Of a DNA stretch of 39,562 bases, positions 17,366-25,732 are shown one piece after another. The position numbers and the translations under genes are program-made. The stretch's first letter is position 1. Each line of letters begins with the position of its first letter. Source of the DNA: Gammaproteobacteria bacterium (GTDB lineage Bacteria; Pseudomonadota; Gammaproteobacteria; Pseudomonadales; PIVM01). Location of the stretch: contig PIVM01000036.1 of assembly GCA_003353945.1 (NCBI GenBank), forward strand, positions 1 to 39,562, in the 5' to 3' direction. The notes beneath the pieces were generated by a model. It was given only the letters and a program-made list of their open reading frames with translations, was not told the origin of the DNA and did not search any database.

Positions 17366-18991
17366 TTATGATGCCTTGCGGGCTTCGATTTCTAGCTTAA
17401 GGCGACTGCGAATCACCTTGCCATTTTTAGTACGGGGAAATTCTTGTAATACATGAACCATCTTGGGGCGCTTATAGCCCGCCAGGTGCTGCTCCCCAAA
17501 ATCCAGCAGATCATCGGCAGTGATTTTTGCTTGGGGATGTAAAATCACACAGGCCGCCACCAGGGTTTTATTTGTGGCAATCTCTTCGCCGATAGCGACA
17601 CAATCGGCTACCCCGGGATGGTTCTTCATCACCCGTTCCACTTCATGGGGCGAGACCCGATAACCAAAGGTATTGATGATGTCGTCGCGTCGACCCATAA
17701 ACCAGATATAACCATCTTTATCGCGACGGGCGTAATCACCGGTAAAAAACCAGCCATTATGTTGGCATTGAGCGGTCTCCTCAGGCCGGTTCCAGTAGCG
17801 GAGGAAGAGCCCGGGATCATCCAGCGGCATGCAAATCATGCCCTCTTCATCGACTCCAGCCTCGACTAGGTCAGCATCCAGTAGGCGTACCTGATGACCC
17901 GGCTGAGGAAAACCGGCAGATCCGGCTCGAATGGGCCGAGACACGGTCTGTGAGAGGTAATAGGAGATCTCAGACATGCCTATCGCTTCATAGACGTCCA
18001 TGCCAAAACGATCTCGCCAGGCTGCCAGCATTTCATCACAGAGGTGTTCACCTGCGCTCATACAATGACGCAAGGCAGGCAAATCAGTAGCGGCGTAAGT
18101 GGTTTTTTGGATAATCTGGCGATAGATGGTCGGCACGCCAATAAAAATGGTACAACTGTGTTTAGCCAACAATTCGGGCCAGACGGTCGGATTATTGGGG
18201 CCTTCGTAGACTACCACGGTCTTACCGTTATAGAGGGGATCCATCAATCCGGAACCCAACACGTAGGTCCAGTTAAACTTGCCCGAATGGAGAATGCGAT
18301 CCTCATCAGCAAAATCAAACCAGTAACTCGACGCCGGCAATCGCCCCAACAAGGAACGATGGGCATGTAACACGCCCTTGGGGTGACCGGTAGTCCCGGA
18401 GGTATAAACCAGATAAGCAGGATCGTCGGCACGTGTTGGCTCAGGCGGTTCCACTTCGTGGATAGCCGCCATATAGGCATCCAGATCCAAAACCCGTGCA
18501 TCAGCACTCGTCGGCATTGGCCCGTCACCGGCCAAAAGAATATAACGAATCGAGTCCAGATCGCTGAGGCTTGACTCCAGTTCCGGCCACATGGATTTAT
18601 CAGTGACCAGCACAGCCGCCTCGGAATCCTGAGCCAGATACCGCACCTCCTCTGCCACCAGTAGGGTTGAGGTGGGTGTCGAGACAGCACCCCGCTTCAT
18701 CGTGCCCAGGAAAGCTATGGGATAATGCAGGCTGTTGGGTAATCGGATCAGAACCCGCTCACCTACATCCACATCAAGATTGCGTAGTAGTTGCGCAAAC
18801 CAATCGGTGAGCAACGCCAACTCCCCATAGGTGGTCTCGGTTGTGCCCCGTTCAGCATCTTCAACAATCATGGCGGTACGGTCCCGGCCACCCTCAAGGT
18901 GGCGGTCGCTACAGGCCACTCCAATATTGAACCGCTCTGGAATCTCCCAGGTCCACTTGTCGAGAGGTTTTATGCCATTTTCCTGATTCAT
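17366..18991 (-). CDS. Acyl-CoA synthetase (benzoate-CoA ligase-like, ANL superfamily)
   Basis: Activates a carboxylic acid to its CoA thioester with ATP through an acyl-AMP. The 541-aa protein has the AMP-binding P-loop YTSGTTGHPKG (196-206), the GKFNWTYVLGSGLMDPL region shared with benzoate-CoA ligases and medium-chain synthetases, the YEAIGMSE motif, NGWFFTGDYARRDKDGYIWFMGRRDD, and the catalytic Lys at TKNGK (525). Its ATG overlaps the stop of the upstream lyase gene (ATGA), so the two are translationally coupled. The substrate is not deducible, but its place between two lyase genes and before mch suggests it supplies the CoA ester on which they act. It has no transit or signal sequence. 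Confidence 0.92.
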   Translation of the reverse strand: MNQENGIKPLDKWTWEIPERFNIGVACSDRHLEGGRDRTAMIVEDAERGTTETTYGELALLTDWFAQLLRNLDVDVGERVLIRLPNSLHYPIAFLGTMKRGAVSTPTSTLLVAEEVRYLAQDSEAAVLVTDKSMWPELESSLSDLDSIRYILLAGDGPMPTSADARVLDLDAYMAAIHEVEPPEPTRADDPAYLVYTSGTTGHPKGVLHAHRSLLGRLPASSYWFDFADEDRILHSGKFNWTYVLGSGLMDPLYNGKTVVVYEGPNNPTVWPELLAKHSCTIFIGVPTIYRQIIQKTTYAATDLPALRHCMSAGEHLCDEMLAAWRDRFGMDVYEAIGMSEISYYLSQTVSRPIRAGSAGFPQPGHQVRLLDADLVEAGVDEEGMICMPLDDPGLFLRYWNRPEETAQCQHNGWFFTGDYARRDKDGYIWFMGRRDDIINTFGYRVSPHEVERVMKNHPGVADCVAIGEEIATNKTLVAACVILHPQAKITADDLLDFGEQHLAGYKRPKMVHVLQEFPRTKNGKVIRSRLKLEIEARKAS

Positions 18992-20109
18992 AGGATTGTT
19001 CCATAAGGCCAGTTTTCACGAATCACCTGAACGGGCATACGTTGCAGTACCTTGAGTGCAAATTGGGTGTCATTCTCACTAAGATCACGCAACGCCCACG
19101 CACGAAGCAGGGCTTGCAAGGCTTTACCAAACATGGGGGGATCGAGCATCTTACCTTCAAATTTGATGGCACCACCCAACAGGGCATCGGCTTCAATGGC
19201 AGCAGTCAGGATATCAATACAACGCTTCACCTCCCCAGGTGAGGGAGTAAAGGCCACTTTGCATAGGTGAATATGGTTTGGATGAATAACCTGCTTCCCT
19301 GTGAGCCCCTTGGCCGCCTCTTCACAGGCATGGCGATAAACCACATGGGCCTCCTCTTCCCCATGAAGATCTAGCCAACGACGCACATCATGGGTTTCCA
19401 CATAGTCTGCTGGCATCGCTTGATTATTAATCAACACTTCCACCCCACCGATCACCCCTTTTCCGTGAATTCTCGATTCAAACAGTAGCAGATCCAAGTA
19501 AGTCCTTAACTCCTCAGTCCAGCCCTCAGGGCTGATCTGGATCGCCATCGCCTTGGAAAAATCATGAATCCCGAATACAACATGACGCACCGTGGAATAT
19601 TGCATCAGCTCAGGCGCCAATTTCAGTGAACGGGGGTGCTCAATAATGGGCTGGATTTCGATATCGCTGGCAATTCCGGCCAGCCAGGCAGAAAGATCTC
19701 GAATCTCTGCTGCACCATAGGCCTCCCCGGCTTTGGCCAAAACCAGTACATCGATGTGATCAGCCATATCCCGAACCAGTTTCAAGTCCTCTTCATACTC
19801 CTCGGTGCGAAAGGGATTGATCCTCAGAGCCACCGCGAGATCATCGCGATCAAATAACGGCAGTTCTTGACGCAGCAAGGTGCGACTTAAGACCTTTTGT
19901 CGACAGCCATCTTCCAAGTCAAAAAGAATGGTCTGAGCCTGCGTAGTATGAGCGTACTTACGCATCCTTCTGGAGGCAGCCTCCAGATCCTCATAGCTAC
20001 CATCGGCTGGATTGTATTTTACTGGCGGGTAATAGAGCTGAATGCCCGGCCAGAAATCGCCTAGCACGGTTTCTCGGTCCACTACATCCAGAAAGGCGGT
20101 CGGTTCCAT
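18988..20109 (-). CDS. CitE-like (HpcH/HpaI) CoA-ester lyase paralogue 2
   Basis: A 373-aa CitE-family protein with an intact active site: FDLEDG (63-68), Arg in LRINP (96), metal Glu in IIEHP (157), and the Asp of FGIHDF (183). VIHPNHIHLCKVAFTPS follows, then a C-terminal extension of about 50 residues (ALRAWALRDLSEND...) longer than in bacterial CitE. I chose the ATG at 20109, 5 nt after a perfect GGAGG; a TTG four codons upstream overlaps that site and is less likely. First gene of the operon, coupled to the ligase. It probably cleaves or condenses a malyl-CoA-type ester (products glyoxylate or pyruvate plus acyl-CoA); the exact substrate is unknown. Confidence 0.9.
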   Translation of the reverse strand: MEPTAFLDVVDRETVLGDFWPGIQLYYPPVKYNPADGSYEDLEAASRRMRKYAHTTQAQTILFDLEDGCRQKVLSRTLLRQELPLFDRDDLAVALRINPFRTEEYEEDLKLVRDMADHIDVLVLAKAGEAYGAAEIRDLSAWLAGIASDIEIQPIIEHPRSLKLAPELMQYSTVRHVVFGIHDFSKAMAIQISPEGWTEELRTYLDLLLFESRIHGKGVIGGVEVLINNQAMPADYVETHDVRRWLDLHGEEEAHVVYRHACEEAAKGLTGKQVIHPNHIHLCKVAFTPSPGEVKRCIDILTAAIEADALLGGAIKFEGKMLDPPMFGKALQALLRAWALRDLSENDTQFALKVLQRMPVQVIRENWPYGTIL

Positions 20110-20325
20110 GTTTACCTCCAAATTTCGTTCAAATCGTCAGGTTTGGCTTGCACACACTCCTATAGTTGATAATAATAATCAAGTATTATTTGTGCTACAA
20201 CAAGCTTTTACGAGTTATTTCACCCCCATGCTGCAGGGTGATTACTTATAAATCAGTATGTTAGTGAATTTTGTGGGATTTAGAGACGAAAAATCTTTTA
20301 AAAATATAACCCCAAGGAGTCTGCC
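20110..20325. promoter_or_regulatory. Divergent regulatory region of the CoA-lyase cluster
   Basis: 216 bp separate the minus-strand operon from the plus-strand lyase gene. Two inverted repeats stand out: TTGAT-N7-ATCAA (20166-20182) and TCACCC-N10-GGGTGA (20220-20241). A -10-like TATAAA (20247-20252) follows the second. The TTGAT/ATCAA arms are the FNR half-sites, but the spacer is 7, not 4, so a different regulator is likely. No regulator gene is adjacent. Confidence 0.5.
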
Positions 20326-21321
20326 ATGAACAACCCGGTGCACCCACGTGATGCCCTTTTTGAAGGCGAGCAGCCTTTCCCAATCATCCCTACCTGCGAA
20401 CATTTTGCCGGTAGCGAAAAACTGATCACCAAGGCACTGGAGCTTCAGGCCAGCTTAGGACCCATTTTTGATATCAGCTGTGATTGTGAAGATGGCGCGC
20501 CCGCCGGGCGAGAGCGTGAACACGCAGAGATGATCACCGGTATTCTCTCCAGTGACGCCAACCAATACCAAATGGCTGGGGTGAGGATACATGACTATAC
20601 CCATGCCCACTGGAAGGATGACGTGGATATTGTGGTGCCTACCATTGGCGATTTGGTTGCCTATATCACCATCCCAAAACCCACGTCCGTCACCCAAGTG
20701 GAAGAAATGATAGCCTATATAAAGTCAGTCGCACGCCGTAATGGGATACAACGCGACATCCCGATCCACGTCCTGATCGAGACCCATGGTGCACTGCGCG
20801 ATGCTGCTGCCATGGCGGCAATTGACTGGGTTCAGTTGCTCGATTTCGGTCTAATGGACTTCGTCAGTGGCCATCATGGAGCGATCCCTGCGTGCGCCAT
20901 GCGCAGCCCGGGACAGTTCGAACACGCATTGTTGGCCCGCGCCAAGAGTGACATGGTGGCCGCAGCCCTGGCCAATGGCTGTGTACCGTCCCATAACGTC
21001 ACTCTTGATCTAAAAAATCCCTACAACACCTACCAGGATGCCTATCGCGCCCGCAATGAATTCGGCTTTCTACGTATGTGGAGTATTCACCCCAGTCAGA
21101 TCGAGCCTATTGTAGACGCCATGAAACCGGATTATACCGAGGTGAAGGATGCAGCCGATATCCTCCTGGCAGCCCAAGCCGCCAACTGGGGCCCCATTCA
21201 GTACCAGGGTGAATTGCATGATCGGGCAACCTACCGCTACTATTGGGAGTTGTTACAAAAGGCTCAGATTACTAATGTCGGCCTGCCGGATGCGGCACAT
21301 AGCGCCTTTTTCGCTACCTAA
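20326..21321 (+). CDS. CitE-like (HpcH/HpaI) CoA-ester lyase/aldolase paralogue 3
   Basis: A 331-aa HpcH/HpaI-CitE family protein, divergent from the operon. The active site looks intact: CDCEDG (52-57), Arg in VRIHD (87), metal Glu in LIETHG (152), and Asp of FGLMDF (178), then RMWSIHPSQIEPI. It differs strongly from paralogues 1 and 2 and belongs to the subgroup with GAIPAC...SPGQFEHALLARAK and NVTLDLKNPYNTYQDAYRARNEFG. A strong AAGGAG lies 6 nt before the ATG. With paralogue 2 it gives the cluster two plausible lyases of different specificity, for example malyl-CoA versus methylmalyl- or citramalyl-CoA; this is inference. Confidence 0.88.
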   Translation: MNNPVHPRDALFEGEQPFPIIPTCEHFAGSEKLITKALELQASLGPIFDISCDCEDGAPAGREREHAEMITGILSSDANQYQMAGVRIHDYTHAHWKDDVDIVVPTIGDLVAYITIPKPTSVTQVEEMIAYIKSVARRNGIQRDIPIHVLIETHGALRDAAAMAAIDWVQLLDFGLMDFVSGHHGAIPACAMRSPGQFEHALLARAKSDMVAAALANGCVPSHNVTLDLKNPYNTYQDAYRARNEFGFLRMWSIHPSQIEPIVDAMKPDYTEVKDAADILLAAQAANWGPIQYQGELHDRATYRYYWELLQKAQITNVGLPDAAHSAFFAT

Positions 21322-21756
21322 TGTTCTCATTGCACTGACCTCATTATGGGCGGGCGGGGCGAGCCTGCTCTTAAACAGTTCTGACGCAATGTTATGAGTT
21401 TTACTTAATTGAATACCTGCTCAAACACTTGATGAGTTTTCGGTAGTTTAAAAGTGGAAAACGTTCCGCTTTATAGCACCGAATAACTTCTTGAATGATA
21501 GAGTTATAATAAATCGTTACAAACTGCCCTGCCGTCAGTACGAAAAGAAGCTTTTTATCGATTTTTCTTTGATTATGATCAATGATTTACCCCATTCTTA
21601 CAGTTAAATGTTTACGCGACCACTATCCGTCTTATTATTAAACGTAATCAAACTATCATAATAAGTAGCCGTGGAATCCTCTGCAGTCGGAAAGCCTGCA
21701 GTCGCGCTTTTTTCCTATCTGATTGATTAACAAGGAGGGTTGAAGGAGCTATTGGA
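21322..21756. other. 435-bp intergenic region before the SDR gene
   Basis: No credible ORF. It holds an FNR/ANR-type box at 21569-21582, a -10-like TTAAAT at 21604-21609, and a CTGCAGTCG direct duplication (about 21680-21708) followed by a T6 run that could form a weak hairpin terminator/attenuator. The first 100 bp after the lyase gene show no clear terminator. Confidence 0.5.
21569..21582 (+). promoter_or_regulatory. Perfect FNR/ANR box upstream of the SDR gene
   Basis: TTGATTATGATCAA matches the consensus TTGAT-N4-ATCAA at every fixed position. A -10-like TTAAAT lies about 28 bp beyond its centre, the spacing for an FNR class II promoter. The gene starts 174 bp downstream. Confidence 0.65.
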
Positions 21757-22782
21757 ATGAACGTATTAATACTGGGTGGAACAAGCTTTGTCGGCTACCA
21801 CTGTGCCCTGGAGTGCCTGAAGCGTGGGCATCAGGTGACAGCACTGGCATTGCCACCGGCACCGCCAAAGAGACTACTGCCTCGCGAAGTTAAAATCATT
21901 CTCGCCAATAGCGATACCTTAAACGACAAACATCTCAAACAACTGCTTAATCGGCACGATGCCGTCGTTCATGCCACCGGTGCTGATAACCACGTAATAT
22001 CAAGACAATCCGTTTATTCTTATTTCAGCCGAACCAACATGGTTTCAGCTGCTCGTTTGTTCAGCCTTGCACGCAAAGTGGGCGTTAGCAGAGGCGTACT
22101 ATTGAGTTCCTACTTTTGTCATTTTGATCAGCAATGGCCCGAGTTAAAACTGTCCATTCACCATCCGTATATCCGTTCTCGCCTAGAGCAGGCCAAGCAA
22201 AGCTTAGAGGCAGCACAACCCTCGCTGGATTTGATGGTTTTGCAGATACCCTATATTGTTGGCTCGATGCCAGGCCAAGATCCCCTATGGAAACCGCTCA
22301 TCAACTACCTGCGATCTCCCTTCCCGGTATATTGCCCCCAGGGTGGCACCAATATGATAGCTGCAGACCTTGTGGCCGAAGCGATTGTCGGAGCACTTGA
22401 AAAAGGCAACGGGGGTGAAACCTATCTAGTGGGAGATGAAAACCACAGCTGGCATGACTTCCTCATTATGCTTCAGAAAGAGTTAGGCATTGATCGCGAG
22501 ATCAATCCCATACCTAATTCCCTAGTACGTCGTTTCATGGAATCTCTGGGCGTATGGCATCGCATGCAGGGTAAGGAGTCCGGCCTGAACCCCCATAGAT
22601 TCGTCAAGATATTTACCAAGGAAACTTACTTCGATGCGAGTTATTCCCGTGAAGCGCTTGGTTACGGTCAGGGGGGACTACAAAAAGCATTGGCACAAAC
22701 GGTTGCTGCCTGCCCCGACAATATGTGGCGATTTATCAATCCAAAATCACTTGCACTAGACAAAATCACCTACCTTAAATAA
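21757..22782 (+). CDS. Extended SDR / NAD-dependent epimerase-like protein
   Basis: A 341-aa protein of the extended short-chain dehydrogenase family. The N-terminal nucleotide-binding motif GGTSFVG (7-13) and HATGADNHV fit a Rossmann fold binding NAD(P). The expected catalytic YxxxK appears as YIRSR in the PYIRSRLEQAK segment, so the Lys is replaced by Arg and ordinary dehydrogenase or epimerase chemistry is doubtful. It may bind a nucleotide without redox turnover or act on RNA or a lipid. AAGGAG before the ATG is good. A perfect FNR/ANR box upstream suggests induction at low oxygen. It converges on yfbR with a 6-bp gap. Confidence 0.82.
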   Translation: MNVLILGGTSFVGYHCALECLKRGHQVTALALPPAPPKRLLPREVKIILANSDTLNDKHLKQLLNRHDAVVHATGADNHVISRQSVYSYFSRTNMVSAARLFSLARKVGVSRGVLLSSYFCHFDQQWPELKLSIHHPYIRSRLEQAKQSLEAAQPSLDLMVLQIPYIVGSMPGQDPLWKPLINYLRSPFPVYCPQGGTNMIAADLVAEAIVGALEKGNGGETYLVGDENHSWHDFLIMLQKELGIDREINPIPNSLVRRFMESLGVWHRMQGKESGLNPHRFVKIFTKETYFDASYSREALGYGQGGLQKALAQTVAACPDNMWRFINPKSLALDKITYLK

Positions 22783-22788
22783 AACCTG

Positions 22789-23424
22789 CTAACTCATCAA
22801 TTTCGCTTCATGAGAAGACAGGCGTCGGCGCTTTTCGCTGGCATTCAACAATTCATCCAGGGTCAGTTGATAACTGGGCGCAAATTTTTCCATAAAATAA
22901 TCAACTTCCGGTAATTGATACTCTTTAAGACGCACAGCAATATCAGCTGCGGCCTGTTCAAACTCTTCGTTACCGGCTTTCAGCTCTGCCTGGCACTTAA
23001 GGAATGCCGCCAAGGTATCGGCTGCTTTTACCAGTTGTAGATGCTCCCTTGGTATTAAGGCTTCCTCCATCAGCGTGGAAAAATCAGTTTGCAATACGGC
23101 AGGCAGTAGGGCCACCAATTCACGCTCTGCATCATGCTCAATGGACCGATACGCTTTTTGTAAAGCTTCAGAATGGTATTTGATCGGTGAAGGCAAATCG
23201 CCTGTGATTACTTCACTGCAATCATGGTATAAGGCCGTGACTGCCACTGCATTGGCATCTGCCTGCCCATCAAAAACACGATTTCTCACTAACGCTAATG
23301 CGTGCGCAATAGTCGCTACCTCCCAACTGTGCTCCATCACATTTTCCTGAATTGCGTTGCGTTTCAGCCCCCAACGAGTGATCCAGCGAATTTTGCTGAT
23401 ATAGGCAAAAAAGTGGCTCTTCAT
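22789..23424 (-). CDS. yfbR: 5'-deoxynucleotidase YfbR
   Basis: HD-domain phosphohydrolase that removes the 5' phosphate from deoxyribonucleoside monophosphates, helping balance dNTP pools. The 211-aa sequence contains the metal-binding residues in order: EHSWEVATIAH (His 32), YHDCSEVITGD (His 67-Asp 68) and VKAADTLAAF (Asp 136), plus the PSPIKY segment. Length is close to the E. coli protein (199). It is monocistronic, convergent with the SDR gene. Confidence 0.95.
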   Translation of the reverse strand: MKSHFFAYISKIRWITRWGLKRNAIQENVMEHSWEVATIAHALALVRNRVFDGQADANAVAVTALYHDCSEVITGDLPSPIKYHSEALQKAYRSIEHDAERELVALLPAVLQTDFSTLMEEALIPREHLQLVKAADTLAAFLKCQAELKAGNEEFEQAAADIAVRLKEYQLPEVDYFMEKFAPSYQLTLDELLNASEKRRRLSSHEAKLMS

Positions 23425-23745
23425 ATTTTTTTCCTCGCATTTTCCCTGCGTTTAAAATCTCTGTCATGTTACCAATGTAGAATCTTGTCCGTATAGTGCA
23501 AACAGTATCGTCACGATAAATGCGGGATCACCTGACTACAAACATACTTGCAGGCAATCATCGAACGGGAATTATCAATACTTGATACTTGTCATGCAAA
23601 CACCTGGTTGATTTAACTACCATAGCGGCTATCATCCTCAGTACCATACCAACTCAGACGCATTGGTATAAATCACAATCTATTCAGGGCAAATGTCCTG
23701 AATAGAGCAGCATACACAAACCCACTTAACATTAAACAGGCGCTT
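23425..23745. other. 321-bp yfbR/ubiU divergent region
   Basis: Contains the promoter area of ubiU, including the FNR-like box at 23582-23595 and a perfect TATCAA-TAC-TTGATA inverted repeat (23573-23587) overlapping it. No ORF or RNA gene was recognised. Confidence 0.5.
23582..23595 (+). promoter_or_regulatory. Probable FNR/ANR box upstream of ubiUV
   Basis: TTGATACTTGTCAT matches the FNR consensus at 8 of 10 fixed positions. A -10-like TACCAT at 23618-23623 has the spacing expected for a class II site. ubiUV is FNR-controlled in E. coli, so a role here is plausible but the match is imperfect. Confidence 0.45.
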
Positions 23746-24741
23746 ATGAAATTAGTTTGCCCTGCGGGCAATTACCCCATGCTCAAGGCTGCTGTCGATA
23801 ACGGTGCAGACGCCGTTTATATTGGCTTCAGGGACGATACCAATGCCAGGCATTTTGCCGGACTGAATTTTAACGATAACAGTGCAGCCAAGGCCATTCG
23901 CTACGCGCACGATCGTGACCGCAAGGTTTATGTAACTATTAATACCTATCCTCAACAATCTGGCTGGGACCGCTGGCAACGCGCTGTGGATATCAGCGTC
24001 GATTTGGGTATCGATGCGCTGATCGTCGCCGACATCGGCCTAATGGCTTATATCGCTGAAACTTATCCCGACATAGCCATTCATTTATCCGTTCAAGGTT
24101 CAGCTACCAACCGCGAAGCCTTACAATTTTATCAAGAGCATTTTAATGTCCACCGTGCCGTAATCCCTCGAGTACTGTCCATGCCACAGGTCGAGCAATT
24201 GGCTATCGACAGCCCGGTGGAACTTGAGGTATTTGGATTTGGCAACATGTGCGTCATGGTTGAAGGTCGCTGCTTATTATCTTCCTATGCTACTGGCGAA
24301 TCCCCCAATAATTTTGGTGCCTGTTCTCCCGGTAGTGCCGTGCGCTGGCAGGAAACCGATGATGAGCTGGAAGTCAGAGTCAATAATGTATTGGTAGACC
24401 GCTTTCCCAAAGGCGATCATGCAGGCTATCCGGTTATCTGCAAAGGTCGTTATCGTGTAGCAGGAGATACCTATCATGCCATCGAAGAGCCTACCAGCCT
24501 GAACACATTGGAATTATTGCCAGAACTGTGTCAGGCCGGGGTTACCGCCGTCAAGATTGAGGGCCGCCAACGCAGCACCGCCTATGTCAGTAAAGTCACA
24601 AGAGTATGGCGGCAAGCCATTGATCACTGCCTATCCAATCCGCAGGATTTTCAGGCGAAGGCAGAGTGGATGCAGGCACTGGCCAGCATTTCCGAAGGCA
24701 GACAAACAACCCTGGGCGCCTACTCGCGCCCCTGGCAGTAG
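23746..24741 (+). CDS. ubiU: O2-independent ubiquinone hydroxylation protein UbiU
   Basis: U32-family protein that with UbiV forms the 4Fe-4S complex hydroxylating the ubiquinone ring without oxygen. It begins MKLVCPAGNYPMLKAAVDNGADAVYIGF. The four cluster cysteines are all present at 169, 176, 193 and 232, the same numbers as reported for E. coli UbiU. The signature GNMCVMVEGRCLLSSYATGESPNNFGACSP is intact. 331 aa is the normal length. ubiV starts 10 bp after its stop, so they form an operon. Confidence 0.97.
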   Translation: MKLVCPAGNYPMLKAAVDNGADAVYIGFRDDTNARHFAGLNFNDNSAAKAIRYAHDRDRKVYVTINTYPQQSGWDRWQRAVDISVDLGIDALIVADIGLMAYIAETYPDIAIHLSVQGSATNREALQFYQEHFNVHRAVIPRVLSMPQVEQLAIDSPVELEVFGFGNMCVMVEGRCLLSSYATGESPNNFGACSPGSAVRWQETDDELEVRVNNVLVDRFPKGDHAGYPVICKGRYRVAGDTYHAIEEPTSLNTLELLPELCQAGVTAVKIEGRQRSTAYVSKVTRVWRQAIDHCLSNPQDFQAKAEWMQALASISEGRQTTLGAYSRPWQ

Positions 24742-24751
24742 GAGCCATTGA

Positions 24752-25663
24752 ATGCAGTTGTCTCTCGGTCCTATTCTCTACTACTGGCCCCGCCAGAGTA
24801 TTGAAACGTTTTACGAACAATTAGCAGACATGCCCGTATCAGTCGTGTATTTGGGCGAAACTGTTTGCGCCAAACGGCGCAGTCTATCCGCTGCAGAATG
24901 GATTGAATTAGCCCGTCAGTTAGCAGCCAACACCGACAAACAAATCGTCTTGTCGACCCTCGCCTTGATTGAGGCTGGCTCTGAACTTAGCGGTGTTAAG
25001 AAGCTGTGCAACAATGGCGAATTGCTTATAGAAGCCAATGAAATGGGTGCCGTCCACTTATTATCAGGAAAGAAGTTGCCCTTTGTTGGCGGAGCGGGGC
25101 TCAACATCTATAACGCTCACACACTCACCAGGCTGGCCGCCCTAGGTTTGCAGCGATGGGTAGCCCCCATAGAAATTTCACATAACGCCCTGTCTGCCAT
25201 TTTGTCTGACGCACCCGCTTTGGGGCTATCTGAGGATGTGGAGACGGAAGTCTTCAGCTTTGGCCGGTTACCTCTGGCGTACTCTGCCCGGTGCTTTACG
25301 GCCCGTTATCACAATCTTCCCAAAGACGATTGTCAGTATAAATGTATTGACTACCCCCAGGGTCTGCCAATGGACAGTCAGGAGGGAGAAAACTTTCTGA
25401 CAATCAACGGTGTTCAAACCCAATCAGGCGCAATCACACATTTATTGCCCTACTGGCAAGAGATGGAACAGTTGGGCGTATCGTTGATGCGAATCAGCCC
25501 ACAACCCGAGGGCACCACCGAAATTATTCAGCATTATCATCAGAGTATTAAAGGCGAAACCAAGACTGTCTCTACTATCGAGCCCTATCTTAGCTCACCG
25601 ATTTGTGATGGCTATTGGTGTGGAGAAGCAGGAATGATTGCAGTGAGAGAAGTCACTGCATAA
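24752..25663 (+). CDS. ubiV: O2-independent ubiquinone hydroxylation protein UbiV
   Basis: Partner of UbiU; both are iron-sulfur proteins needed for hydroxylation of ubiquinone precursors in anaerobic conditions. The 303-aa sequence opens MQLSLGPILYYWPRQSIETFY. Candidate cluster ligands Cys39 (GETVCAKRR), Cys181, Cys194 and Cys198 (ARCFTARYHN...CQYKC) match the E. coli set (39, 180, 193, 197) with a one-residue shift. It lies 10 bp after ubiU. The final codons form a GCAGTGA...TCACTGC inverted repeat (25640-25659) that may be part of the transcript end. Confidence 0.96.
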   Translation: MQLSLGPILYYWPRQSIETFYEQLADMPVSVVYLGETVCAKRRSLSAAEWIELARQLAANTDKQIVLSTLALIEAGSELSGVKKLCNNGELLIEANEMGAVHLLSGKKLPFVGGAGLNIYNAHTLTRLAALGLQRWVAPIEISHNALSAILSDAPALGLSEDVETEVFSFGRLPLAYSARCFTARYHNLPKDDCQYKCIDYPQGLPMDSQEGENFLTINGVQTQSGAITHLLPYWQEMEQLGVSLMRISPQPEGTTEIIQHYHQSIKGETKTVSTIEPYLSSPICDGYWCGEAGMIAVREVTA

Positions 25664-25732
25664 GTTCATCCGAAGCAACCAGCTTACCTTGGCCTTCGGT
25701 TTATAGAATCGCCGCCTTGTGAGAAATCCGGA

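Noticed and set aside
15637-19857. Plus-strand open frames inside the CoA-lyase operon
   Set aside because: They are antisense shadows of well-supported minus-strand genes, with no ribosome-binding sites or family motifs.
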